DNA of 64,000 nt, taken from Argyresthia goedartella (taxonomy: Eukaryota; Arthropoda; Insecta; Lepidoptera; Argyresthiidae). Positions 20,520-30,864 of this stretch are shown one piece after another. The position numbers and the translations under genes were made by a program. The notes below the pieces were generated by a model. It saw nothing but the letters and a program-made list of their open reading frames with translations, ran no database searches and was not told the origin of the DNA. The stretch covers positions 6,103,501-6,167,500 of the forward strand of contig OX463809.1 in the NCBI GenBank assembly GCA_949825045.1, given 5' to 3'. Position 1 is the stretch's first letter; every line of letters begins with the position of its first letter.

Positions 20520-21716
20520 ATGCCAAGAGAATGGCGCAATCATGTACTCTTCTACGAGCAGAAGAGAAATAGGAGAAACTTGAGGACGGAAGTCAGAGAA
20601 TTGTCAAGCGTCCTCGACCTGCCTGATGGAAGAATTTTTACAGAACTATAAAGTCAGCAGGGAAATGGTGGACTACCTGTGCCACGAATTAGAGGTAGAC
20701 CTCGCGCCAGGCAACGCCGACGGATTACCCGTGCTTATAAACGTATGTGTGCAAAAGGTTAAACTCATCAATACAAGCTATTTTTATTATGGGGCTGAAT
20801 ACAACTAGGTACCATAACCATATCATACCATACTAAAACGTCTAAAAAACGTCGTAAAAGTCTTAACTGCAATCATCTGCACAGTTATAAGTGATTCATC
20901 TATAGATTTAAAGATTGCAATGCCGATCACCTATATAACCCCACCACCTAATGTTACAGGTTTTGACATCGCTGAAAATATTAATAAATGGGCACTACCA
21001 GCGCGGAGTCGGTCAGGACCAGAATATTTCTATTGGCCAAACCACTGTCAGCAAATACTAACAGCAGTTTGTGGATGCCGTCAACAGAAGGTAATTCATG
21101 TCAATACAAATATAACCCTAGGTTTGCTGGTAGAAATCTCTCTTTAGAGATAAGCTCGCCTTTGCCCATACAATGTTTTGTTAACTTACTATGAAGATTT
21201 CTGTGCAATAAAGAATATGAATGAATAACTACATTTCTGTTGCCAGTGTTTAAGATACTACTTACCTATTTTAATTACATTTTTAGACTCAAACCTACAT
21301 GGGTGGTGTTTCCCGGTACAGAGGCATCACGGCAGAATGTGGCAGAAGGATTTAGAAGAAAATTTGGGCTCCCTGATATTTTGGGGGCAGTTGACTTCAC
21401 GCATGTGGAAATATTTCCGCCAAAAAAGCCCCATAATGTGCAATACCTAAATAGACACGGCCATACCTCGATAAATGTGCAATTAGCAAGCAAAAATCGC
21501 CTAAATAAGTTACTACTTGAGCAGATTTTTATCAAAAAATGCTTTGATTAACTTTATTTATTGTATCGCAGGTTGCTGATGCGGATTGCCGTTTACTCAA
21601 TGTAAACGCAGAGTACCCCGGCCGAGTACATGATCAATTTATATTTAACCACTCTGTGGTCAAAACAGAGATGCGGAGGCTATATGACCAAAGAATTGGA
21701 GAATATTATCTTTTGG
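20520..21716 (+). pseudogene. Harbinger/HARBI1-like transposase, four exons, truncated
   Basis: Four segments splice into one DDE_Tnp_4-type protein: 20520-20742, 20960-21090, 21287-21485 and 21572-21716. Exon 1 contains MPREWRNHVLFYEQ and LCHELEVDL, with a one-base insertion near 20626. Exon 2 contains GHYQRGVGQDQNISIGQTTV, a helix-turn-helix typical of the family, with one TAA after SKY. Exon 3 holds the first catalytic Asp (GAVDFTHVEIFPP) and HTSINVQL. Exon 4 holds the second (RVHDQFIFNHS) and ends at YYLLG|gtgaga. Phases agree at all junctions, and the third intron would be GC-AG. The last exon with the catalytic Glu is not found. Harbinger transposases cut and paste DNA with a 3-bp target duplication. 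Confidence 0.75.
21112..21230 (+). mobile_element. LINE 3' tail fragment (CR1/Zenon-like)
   Basis: GGTTTGCTGGTAGAAATCTC followed by AGAGATAAGCTCGCC and GTGCAATAAAGAATATGAAT matches the 3' UTR of the minus-strand LINE at 16428-18422. It is a 5'-truncated insertion lying inside intron 2 of the Harbinger-like pseudogene. Confidence 0.7.
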
Positions 21717-21842
21717 GTGAGAGACTACATTCAGCGTCATGCTAGGATAGGTACCCCATGGGAGTTATTATTATGCGGCATAAGTTGCATTAATCAAACT
21801 TAAAGCAGTATTCTAGCTTGTTGCATATTGTACTAAGGAAAT

Positions 21843-22423
21843 TGTTTAATATTTATGCTTCGGAACGCACCGGTTTTCGTTGCGCGGATCGACCGCGAGT
21901 AATCGGGACATCACTAGCGGAAACGGAACCGCAGCTGTCACTTGCATAGAACCGAGATGAAAAATTAGAGGTAACTTTCTTGTCGTGAGAAGAAAAAACA
22001 TGTCTGCACATGGCGTCGGGCCTTGACTGTATTTCAGTGTAACAATTGTCTAACACAGGTGTCGGGCCTGGTCGGAGTGTTAATCATAATAATCGTCGGG
22101 AAATAAGTAGATTCGCATCAGCGGAGTGAGTGATTCGTGTTGTGAAGGTTGAAGTTGTACGGTCCCCAACTCGTCGTATTCGGACAGCGACTCCTCGTGT
22201 CGGCAAGCAACACGCCGGCGACAGCGTCGGGCTGCGAAGAGAGTGAGATTCGGTTCCTCTCCCCCCACTCGTGCACTCCTTATCCCGTATTCCTGCCTCG
22301 AATTGAGCTCTCGAATTCCTGTCTACGGCGGCAAGGTCAGTACCACTTGCGATTCTCTCCCTCCTGGCAAAAACCCAGCCCCTCAAGATTCCACGCCGTT
22401 CGGTTGAGGCGTGGAATTAAACA
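21843..22423 (+). mobile_element. solo LTR of the BEL family
   Basis: A 581-bp sequence starting TGTTTAATATTTATGC and ending GGAATTAAACA. It matches the BEL 3' LTR at 29653-30224 in opposite orientation over its whole length, including CGGATCGACCGCGAGTAATC and CCACGCCGTTCGGT. There is no internal region on either side. The flanking five bases, GAAAT and CAAAT, are a near-perfect target duplication. It presumably arose by LTR-LTR recombination and lies just past the point where the Harbinger-like gene loses its last exon. Confidence 0.82.
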
Positions 22424-23028
22424 CAAATAATAAAGTATTGCTTTATTTTAAAAATCAAGTAATTTATCTTCTCTGAGAAGTCTCTAGCATACACTTACTA
22501 TTAAATGAATAACATGGTATTATAGGAGATAAGTAATTATCGAACAGAATAAATAATCTTTTGATTTTGTATAATAATGTAAATAAATGTCTTTGATTTC
22601 AAAACATAACTAAAAAACTAAACAATTTAAATTACAAATTAAAAAAATTAATTAAAAAACATATTAAGTTAGTCATTGTTATGAATAAGTACCTAATAAT
22701 CAGACTTAGGTAAGTAAAATAAACAAATAAAAACTTAAACAATTTTACCATACTCTTTAAGAATAACATTATATAAATCACAGATTAAATCAGCCTTGTA
22801 CATAATAAATCACATATTGATTAAAGTCATTGTTGTGTCTACCTAATAATCAGTCTTAGGTGCTTACATAAGCATAAAATAAACTAAAAACTTGAAACAA
22901 TTTTACTTTACTGAGACTATTATTATTTTAAATCACAAATTAAATCAGCCTTAATCATAATAAATATTAAATGATCTTATATTAGCCTCTTATCTCTTTC
23001 CAATGAAATTCAAAGTAACGAGAAAACT
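22424..23028. repeat. AT-rich region with a diverged tandem duplication
   Basis: No gene is seen. Two units of about 155 bp (about 22670-22815 and 22823-22980) share GTCATTGTT, CCTAATAATCAG(A/T)CTTAGGT, AACAATTTTAC and AAATTAAATCAGCCTT. Probably an old local duplication. Confidence 0.6.
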
Positions 23029-23153
23029 TTACGAAGTAATTGATGGAGTGTAGCCTTATCTACATTCTACCAATTACTTCGTAAATGGAAAAAATACTTG
23101 AAGAAAGAGGGGCTCTGGTGCTACCCCCTTATCGACACTCTGACCAAGTAATT
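23029..23153. mobile_element. short foldback MITE, copy 3, with a 56-bp palindrome
   Basis: The right end (CCCCTTATCGACACTCTGACC, complement) matches the MITE family at 4418 and 12279. The sequence AAGTAATT flanks 23042-23145 on both sides (23034-23041 and 23146-23153), compatible with an 8-bp target duplication. However, 23029-23084 is itself a near-perfect palindrome (TTACGAAGTAATTGATGG... against its complement), so one flank may be internal to a rearranged copy. Confidence 0.5.
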
Positions 23154-23706
23154 TGCTTCTACAATTTAATAGAATAAGTATAGTTATGTAATACTTACAT
23201 CTTCCTTTTTGAGATCAGTTTAGTATATTTGAAAAAAAAAACCCCGCTGCGACATGAAAACAGAAAATGACAGATATGCGTTTTGTTACTCATATTCATA
23301 TTACTAATATACATAGGTTCATTAAAAAAATATCGAATAAAATGAATGGTTTTGATTAGTTGCTTGCGTTGGAACGAAACGAAATTCTTAACTTTCTAGG
23401 GATGTTCCGTTATAGCTAAAAAGCGGTAGCTAAATTTACAGTGTTTCCAGACAAAAATAAAACACATTTATTTAAAATGGCAATAAGTACTTTTGATAGA
23501 CAAGACCGCATTCTATTGCATATCTCGAACTCTATTTGCTATGCTCGCATTTTAGACATATCAAGTTCTCTTCTCGAGGTCGAAAGAGCGTTAAAATCTG
23601 CATGCTAAGCGAACAGAACAAGAACATGCTGTGAAATTCCCTCGCACACGTTCCTACGGGTCGTGAGGGCTTAATGTCAGATTAGGTATAATGCGTGGCG
23701 TATAAG

Positions 23707-23789
23707 TTGGACCGAAATGGCGGCGTCTGCGCAGGTAAAACTGTTTAAGATACATTTTACCCTGCCCAGACGCCGCCATTTTGGTCCAA
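23707..23789. repeat. 34-bp inverted repeat (MITE-like)
   Basis: TTGGACCGAAATGGCGGCGT... (23707-23740) is inverted at 23755-23789 with a few mismatches and a 14-bp spacer. GC-rich arms in AT-rich surroundings; no coding capacity. Confidence 0.7.
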
Positions 23790-24500
23790 GAAATTGGTCA
23801 CTTTCATAGCAAAATTATGTAAACGTAACCTCAAAAATGAGGTTACAAAAAATTAATTTTCTCAAGAACGGTACATTACCTTGTAACGGGAGTAGTGTCA
23901 CGGGGATGGGGGGACCTCCCTCCCCCCTCTCCCCCCATTCTCCCCCCCATTCTCCTGCCAAACGATACTAGATCCCTACCGAAAATATTTCGTATGTACT
24001 TGATAATAAATACTTGTGTCAGGGAAGGCTGGCTGTCCATCAAACAGAAGGCAAGGCTCCTGATTATCAATGAAAAGATCCCCTTTTATTTCCATTTTGG
24101 AGCTATATACAAAAATGTATGAAGTATACCTACCTACTATTTTGATGTATCTAATCAATATCATATGTATATTTAATACTTGTCTTAGAAGTGGCCAATA
24201 TGATTATTGAAAGGACGACCACACAAAAAATAACCACTCCCACACAGCTATTTGAAATGACCAAGGACCAGAGTTCCAGGACAGGTTCATAAATTTTTGC
24301 CGATCCTACTTTTCCCCAAAAATAAGATAAATCTGCTTACCTACCTACATGGTATAAGACTCTACATGACATGATACTCATCTGGAAAGGCACCTAAACA
24401 ATTTCTCATCGACTGTACAAAACACCAAAGTATTTTGACATAAGTCATTTCATTACATTAGTGAAAGGAGTCGCAGGATTTCAGGCATTTTGGGACTTTA
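23790..24500. other. region without a supported gene
   Basis: Includes a CCCTCCC/CCCCATTC low-complexity stretch at about 23915-23950 and a small GTAACCTCA/TGAGGTTAC hairpin near 23825-23847. No domain, RNA gene or transposon end is recognised. Confidence 0.35.
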
Positions 24501-24647
24501 ACGGCCTTACTAATCAAAAAAGTTATTCACGGTTTAACTTATTCAGTGTTTTGTCCTTTTCATATGTCGAGTAAATGTCAAATGTCAAAGCAAGACAAAC
24601 ACTGTATAAGTTAAACCGTGCATAACTTCTTTTATTAGTAAGGCCGT
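24501..24647. mobile_element. 147-bp foldback element
   Basis: The left arm starting ACGGCCTTACTAATC and the complement of the right arm starting ACGGCCTTACTAATA match for about 56 bp, through CACGGTTTAACTTAT and CAGTGTT. A spacer of about 35 bp separates them. Terminal inverted repeats without coding content fit a MITE. The target duplication is unclear. Confidence 0.65.
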
Positions 24648-25046
24648 ATGAGTTTCGGGAGATATAGAAGAAAGACTATAATTTGACATTAAGCACTCAC
24701 GGGCCGGACCCGCACCTACCTTCCACGACTGAATCTGCGCAAGTTGATTTAAGGTTTATTCATTTTTATTGGCGGTCTAAAATCTTCATCCTTACCTATA
24801 AAACATAACTAATTTATGTTTGTAGACCTATTTAAGCAAAATCCTCTTTAAACCTTAATGAGCGTTTTATGTTTTTGTGATTTATAAAAGTACCTATAGC
24901 GAGTCAGTTTTAACTAAAACACTGTGTTCATTATTTTAGGGTCTGTGGATGTCGACTGTAGGAAGAGAATCCAAAGCTGTAAACTTAATAATAATAAAAA
25001 GTTCTTTGTATGTGTAAAAATTTACTCTGTGTTCCAAAAATAACCA

Positions 25047-25418
25047 GCCAAGTGCAAGTCGGACTCGCGCGCCGTACCATTATCTATAAAAACAGCAAAA
25101 AAATCATGTCTGTTGCATGAGAGCCCCTACTAAATGTTTGTTATATTTTAATTTAATTTCTTATTTTAAAGTTTATATATAACTAGATATTCTGTGAATA
25201 TTTCAAGCGTCTACCTGTTGTCGTTATCAATATCGAGCAAAAACGAGCAAAAAATCACGTTTGTTGTATGGGAGCCCCATTAAATATTTGATTTATTTTG
25301 TTTTTTAGTATTTGTTTTTGTAGCGGCAACAGAAATACATCAGCTGTGAAAATTTCAACTGTCTAACTATCACGGTTCATGAGATACAGCCTGGTGACAG
25401 ACGGACAGACGGACAGAC

Positions 25419-25449
<31 letters not shown>

Positions 25450-25507
25450 CAGCGGAGTCGTAGTAATAGGGTCCCGTTTGGCACCCTTCGGATACGGAAC
25501 CCTTAAA
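25047..25507 (+). repeat. abundant lepidopteran repeat with CAGA microsatellite
   Basis: Starts CCAAGTGCAAGTCGGACTCG, includes two GTTGTATGGGAGCCCC-like segments and CACGGTTCATGAGATACAGC, a GACAGACGGACAGA microsatellite (about 25397-25453), and ends AATAGGGTCCCGTTT...GGATACGGAACCCTTAAAA. I recognise this as a dispersed repeat common in moth and butterfly genomes, without being able to name its class. Fragments resembling its end occur at 3070-3115 and 62310-62330. Confidence 0.65.
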
Positions 25508-25535
25508 AGAGTTTTGTATATACAACAAACATTCG

Positions 25536-25622
25536 TTTCGTTGTTTTTTTTTGTTTGTTGGAATATATATATATTTATATATAGAAAAATATATTCCAAA
25601 AAACAAAAAAAAAACAACGAAA
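25536..25622. repeat. A/T-rich inverted repeat of about 35 bp
   Basis: TTTCGTTGTTTTTTTTTGTT... at 25536-25570 is inverted at 25588-25622 (AACAACGAAA end) around a short AT spacer. It lies between the 25047 repeat and a LINE ORF1 and may be a small foldback element. Confidence 0.6.
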
Positions 25623-25726
25623 AGGGCGGGAAACTCAAGCGAAGAATGGCGCATTTTTTTTTGTCGAAGAAGTTTTAAATAGTTTTTCGCATTCAATCTT
25701 TCCAAGACTGCGGTTTTAACGCGAAA

Positions 25727-26830
25727 ATGGGCCGTCACAAGCCGAAGAAACGAAAACCGGATGAGCCCGAGGTTCCCGACAATGTCATAAAACAAATGCG
25801 CACCATCAACAAATCCAAATTCGGCATAGTATTTGACAACGCTAACAATGCAAATATGTTCTGTACGAATAAGAAGTTTCTCCACGAACTAAAACTAACA
25901 GCATCCATACCGGCGGCTACCACGGAAGTGGCCGGCGTTCTAACTAGAGTCCCAAACAACAATATCTTTACTCTGATTGCCAGCAAAAGGAACGTCATCC
26001 AAGTACGCAAATTCATGCGCCGCACGAAGTTCGGTCAGGTGAGTCAGGAGCCGACGTAGACGGTGGCGGTCACCTTCGCTTCCAGACTACCTTTACCTGG
26101 ACAGATGGCGCCACGAGGTAAAATCTTACACACCCCCTGTCATACAGTGCCTGAAGTGTTTAAGATTTGGGCATATTTTTAAGTTCTGTAAAAACTCCGG
26201 TTCAATCTGTGGAGATGCTCATTTCTACAGAGACTGCACTATAAACGCAACGGCAACCATGTCGCTATATCGTCTCAGTGTCCCATCAAATAGCAAAAAA
26301 TAACTGAAGCGCAAATTAAGGCCAAGACAATACCGTACTCGGAATCAGTCAATGAGAAATCTTTCCCCCACTTGAACTCCCCAAAATCATTTACAAGTCT
26401 TCTTAACTCAGACCTATTCATGAACCTGATGGTACAGAGTATAGTTAAAATTCTATTATTAAACAAAAATGAAGGCAACATCAATTCAAACAGCAAAAAT
26501 AAAATATATATTGCAGGAGACATTCACTGATAATAAAAAACAATAACAATTTAGAAATGGTTAATGTGAGCACAATAAACATAGTACAACGGAACGCAAA
26601 AAAACATACTATGTAATTAGCATTTTTTCTACAAATTCCTATTTGATATATTGCAATAATTTCGGAGTCTTGGCTTCGGCCTGAACAAAAAATTAATTTT
26701 TCACGCCACTGCTCGGAAATATGGCCAAAGATGGATTGAAATGAGAGTAGAAAGTAGTTCTTAGTAGTACAATTCAAAAACAGTCAAACAATGTAGATTT
26801 GAAAAGTAAAATGTAGTGTTTAGCGGCCTT
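25727..26830 (+). pseudogene. 5' part of a Jockey-like LINE (ORF1 and start of ORF2)
   Basis: ATG 25727 opens a Gag-like ORF1 with a basic start (MGRHKPKKRKPDEPE) and a region similar to insect LINE ORF1 proteins (PNNNIFTLIASKRNVIQVRK). After a frameshift near 26045 come TVAVTFASRLPLPG and a zinc-knuckle array (CLKCLRFGHIFKFCKNSG...CGDAHFYRDC) at about 26140-26235. ORF1 remnants continue to about 26530. A decayed ORF2 start follows at 26559 (TINIVQRNAKK...IAIISESWLRPE), matching an endonuclease N-terminus with stops. The RT portion is absent. A 3'-truncated LINE is unusual for target-primed insertion, so a later deletion is likely. Confidence 0.68.
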
Positions 26831-27178
26831 TTTTACTTTCTACTCTGCTATTGGTCGATTATTTTCGGTCGGCATCACACTCCATACCGGCCGAAATGAC
26901 ACCAAATACTAATATAAATGTTCCGGGAAAAAACATTTCCTTGTCATTCCACAACTGCCCTAATGCGAATATCAATATTACTTTTAATTAAACTGTGTAT
27001 TATACTGTGTACTCAACCTGTTTTATTTCCTTACATTAGGCGTGAAAAGCACATAGTAAATGCCTCGGTAGAAAGTGCAATAGATGGACTCGCATCTTCG
27101 CGGGCCTCACCTGCGGCTCGGCCCGCGAACTAACTCGTCCATCATGCTTACTTTCTATACCTGGGCAACAATGTACTA
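26831..27178. other. short region without a gene
   Basis: Carries TCTTCGCGGGCCTCACCTGC and GGCTCGGCCCGCGAACTAACTC (about 27097-27136), a small GC-rich inverted segment of the kind found in foldback elements. Nothing else is recognised. Confidence 0.35.
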
Positions 27179-27522
27179 TTTCGTACCACTTGCTCAAAAA
27201 AGTGACATTCTATGCCACAAAAAGCGAGTATAACAATAGTCATTTTTAATCTGTTAAAAACAGGGAAAGAAAATTGTACTGAATTTCATTCATCCTCTAG
27301 GGGGAGAATATGATTTAAATTTGGAATACTTACCAAAATTTATACTGAACTACATCTGTGTTTACACCATTGAGTTTGTATACAAAGCATTATACATCTT
27401 TTTGAAAAAGGAATACGCATTTATTATGCAGTTATGATTATTAAATAAAATTACGAAAACCGACGAGGCCGTATGAGCTTGATGCCTTTGATTTTCCGAC
27501 AAAAAAATATTAGTCTACGTTT
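27179..27522 (+). repeat. unidentified 340-bp repeat, copy 1
   Basis: From TTTCGTACCACTTGCTCAAA to ACAAAAAAATATTAGTCTA. It is nearly identical (by eye about 95%) to 41283-41624 in the same orientation. A reading frame of about 74 codons is open in copy 2 but shifted here by one extra T in CATCCTCTAGG. Both copies end near CCGACGAGGCCGTATGAGCT. Confidence 0.7.
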
Positions 27523-27796
27523 TGCTACCGCAGCGGTGGCGTGTGGTGCGCCGGCCACCGACAGGAATGCTTCGTCGACCACCCTAGCGCGCGCCCGCCC
27601 GCTTGCAGACGGCCGCCGGTGACTAAGTCTACCGGATTATAATAACCCGCATCCCGCAAAAACCCACGAAAAAATATTACAACACTGAATCTCGCTGCGA
27701 TCCAGATTTCACCGATCTTAGCTAGGTTATATATATAATGACTGCATAAAGGCCGGAACATATCTTGTCGCGATGAAGTGCAGTAAAATAGTTCCA

Positions 27797-28875
27797 TTTA
27801 CATGGGTGAGGGTAAGAGAACAAAAATGGATAACTATAGGCTCGTCTCTGTAGTTCCTGCTATCTCGAAAGTCCTCGAGAACGGCATCAGCCGTCAGCCG
27901 ACCGAGTACATGACGGACAACGATGCGATGTTAGACCGCCAGTATGCCCACCACGAGGGACGGTCGACGACCGCATTAGCGCGCGAGGTTGTACGCTGCG
28001 TGTTCAACACCCGCGAATACGCGGCGTACAACCTCAACAGCGACGTTATGCTGAGTCCTGTCTAAAGCTTTTGATGTCGCTGATCATGCGAGTTTTAGCA
28101 TTCAAATTAAGTCACTATGGTGTTGATGGTAGGGCCCAAAGTTTTCTTACTGATTTCCTTCGGAAACGATCCCAAATAGTAGTTGGCGATGGAGGAAGGG
28201 TAAAGACAAGACCACTGACGACGCTACTGGGCGTAGCCTAAGGATCTTCCGTATTGAAGATCCTGTTCTCACTGATGCTGAATGCCCTGCCGGCAGCCAT
28301 TGACTCCAGCGAGATATTATTGTAGTACCCAGATATATTTCAACTTAAGTAATGCCTGAATGTGACCGCTTCGAACATAGCCAGGTGGGTTCCGAATGAA
28401 CGGTCTCGTCCTGAACTCTAAAAAACCCATTTCCTTCACTTTAACCTATGAAACAGTTGGAGATGTTGGCGGAGGGCGTAAAAAATTATTAGGTCGAGGC
28501 AACAGCCTTCCTGGGTTGCGAGTTCGACAGAACCCTCACCTGGGGCTCACACATTGACAAGGTAAGCGGCCGACTAGCGGGAGCGTGCTTCGCATTGCGC
28601 CGCCTGGTGCGTACGGTTCCCCGCGATGTGGTACGCACCTGCTGATTCGGCACGGTGCACTCGGTACTGCAATATGGCGCTGAGCTGTGGGGGCGCGCCG
28701 CAGACTGCCAGCGTGCCTTCCGAATGCAAAAGCGGGCCGTACGGGCAATCATGATGCTGCCGCAAGGAGAGTCGGCCAGGCCGCACTTCAAAGCGCTAGG
28801 GATCCTCACCTTACCCTTTATTGTGATTCTGCAGGTGGCGACATTCGTTAGGGAAAACGCCCAAATCAAACAATA
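27797..28875 (+). pseudogene. Jockey-like LINE reverse transcriptase, GC-rich and decayed
   Basis: Opens with GKRTKMDNYRLVSVVPAISK (the RPISVLP region), QYAHHEGRSTTALAREVV and, after stops and frame changes, SKAFDVADH, a remnant of the GVPQGSSLS region near 28225, and a C-terminal half FLGCEFDRTLTWGSHIDK...LQYGAELWGRAAD...MQKRAVRAIMMLPQGESARP near 28505-28800. The YADD region is lost between about 28315 and 28490. Clearly a Jockey-clade RT without RNase H. Base composition is markedly GC-richer than its surroundings from about 27530 to 28860. Confidence 0.75.
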
Positions 28876-29652
28876 AATATTTTTGTATTTTGTATTTACA
28901 ACCGACTACCACAAGAAATCACGGCAACCATCACAAGTAGTTTCAAATATATTGAAGAACTGACTTATCGGGCGGACCTGTTATAGTGTGGATGAATTGC
29001 GTAGCCTCATAGTTTAATATTAGGATATTAGGTGCCTACTTACATATTTAACTTACCCAATGTTAATAATTTAATAATTTTATTTAATATATTTTATTAT
29101 TAATGTTAATTATAACGTTTTTTTTTTTTTTTTTTTATTTTTTTTTTTTTTTATATGTAATATAACCTTTAATTGTCGAAAATTCGGAAAACAATAACCC
29201 TAAAATTGCGGGTTATCATCGGGTTGTTGTTCTCTTGAAAGGTAATCTTCGGTAAAGGTGATTTCGTTAGTCGTGCAACGATTTAAGAGCGCTGGGCTAC
29301 GTTGACGGGAATTACTGCGCATATGTACAGGTATTGAAAAGTGACTACTGCGCATTCAAGGCCACCGCTCATAACGTGTGGCGCGACGTATATAATCTTT
29401 GATTAGGTGTGGATGACATGTGTGGGATAAATCTAGCTCAACACAGTCCTTGCAGTTAATAATTTTGTAAAACTTTATTCCTGCTTATTAATTATAATAA
29501 TTAATAATGTTTTATAGTAAATATAATTAGTAAAGCAGCAGTAATACAGAAATTTGACTATAGTGACTATTTTATTTATTAACATAATTTATTTATGCCT
29601 TGACAGCCGAGGCCAAATTGACATAAATTACAGATATATACTATACATAGAC
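28876..29652. other. region without a supported gene; poly(T) tract
   Basis: A run of T broken by one A lies at about 29118-29152. It could be the poly(A) tail of a minus-strand retroelement extending to the right, but no coding or SINE sequence is recognised next to it. The interval up to the BEL LTR is otherwise unidentified. Confidence 0.35.
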
Positions 29653-30224
29653 TGTTTAATTTCCACGCCTACCGAACGGCGTGGAATCCGAAGGGGGTGT
29701 GCTTTTGCCAGCACGTGAGAGAAAAGAAGTGATGAATTTGTTACTGACCTTGTCACCGTAGACAGGAGATCGAAGGCTCGATTCGAGACAGGAATGCGGG
29801 AGAGGAGACAGTTTTGGGATAGGAGATGGAACCGAACCAGTATCGTCGCTGCCGACGCTGTCGCCGACGTGCTGCCTGCCGTCACGTGGAGTCGCCGCTA
29901 CCGATACGACGATGTCCAATCAACAGGGATCACTTGACCGCTGACGCGAATCTACTTATTTCCCGACGATGTAGATTTACACTCCGACCAGGTCCGACAC
30001 CTGTATTAGAGAATTGTTACACCGAAACAATCAATAGCCCGACGCTATGAGCAGACATGTTTGTTCTCACCGACGAGACAAGAAGTAAAGATAACCTCTA
30101 ATTTTTCCTCTCGTTTCGATACGAGTGACAGCTGCGGTCCGTTTCCGCTTAGTGATGTCCCGATTACTCGCGGTCGATCCGCGCAACAAAAAACCGGTGC
30201 GTTCCGAAGCATAAATATTAAACA
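29653..30224 (-). repeat. 3' LTR of the BEL element
   Basis: 572 bp, on the minus strand starting TGTTTAATATTTATGC (from 30224) and ending GAAATTAAACA (29653), with TG...CA ends. It follows the pol stop at 30256 by about 30 bp, including a G-rich GGGCGGGTGAC stretch that could serve as polypurine tract. It matches the solo LTR at 21843-22423 throughout. Confidence 0.85.
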
Positions 30225-30255
30225 GTCACCCGCCCGGACAGGCCCGAACCTGTCC

Positions 30256-30864
30256 CTAATCAATAGGAAGGCGAGAAAGTGTTGCGACCGCTCTCTTGAG
30301 GACCAAGTCCCCCACCTTGACTTCTGCTGATCGAGGCGTGCCATCCCGACCCGTGTACAAATTGACGATCCGTCCTCGTCTCCATCTCAATGATGGCAGG
30401 TTCGCATCCTTAATGAGCACCAAATCACCGACTTGAGGGGGGCTCGTCCGGTCAGTCCACTTAAGGCGCTGCTGCAAGATGTGCAAGTACTCAAGGGACC
30501 ACCATTTCCAAAAATATTGAGCCATCTGCTGCAACATCTGCCACCTAGTTAACCGACTTAACTTAACATCACCGAATGGGTATTCTGGCAGGGCATTAAG
30601 GGGCTGACCTATCAGGAAGTGACCCGGAGTCAACGCTTCCAAATCATTTGGATCCGAACTGAGCGGGCACAACGGACGCGAGTTCAGTGTCATTTCAATT
30701 TTACAGAACAGCGTCGCAAGCTCTTCAAAGCGTAGAGAGGTCTCACCGATGATCCTCGTCAGGTGCGACTTAGCCGATTTAACCGCAGCCTCAAAAATTC
30801 CTCCCCAATGAGGACATCCCGGCGGACTGAAAACCCATTCAATCCCACGTCGGGAGAAAGCCAT
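30256..30864 (-). pseudogene. BEL pol, integrase C-terminal part (split by insertion)
   Basis: The continuation of BEL pol after the LINE insertion. It begins AFSRRGIEWVFSPPGCPHWG and contains the third catalytic residue of the integrase in GGIFEAAVKSAK, then LNSRPLCPLSSDPNDLEALT, the HFLIGQPL motif and a C-terminal DLVLIKDANLPSLRW segment characteristic of BEL integrases (DUF5641-type). It ends at a stop at 30256 close to the 3' LTR. Because the first two catalytic Asp codons lie at about 33.5 kb, the domain is physically divided and the gene is dead. Confidence 0.85.

Noticed and set aside
25397..25453. CAGA-type repeats considered as a CRISPR or coding repeat
   Set aside because: A simple microsatellite inside an abundant dispersed repeat.
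29118..29152. Poly(T) tract considered as the tail of a processed pseudogene on the minus strand
   Set aside because: No gene-like sequence is recognisable to its right.
30763..30864. First 34 codons of the long plus-strand frame ending at 32928
   Set aside because: Antisense BEL sequence; the LINE insert starts at about 30865.
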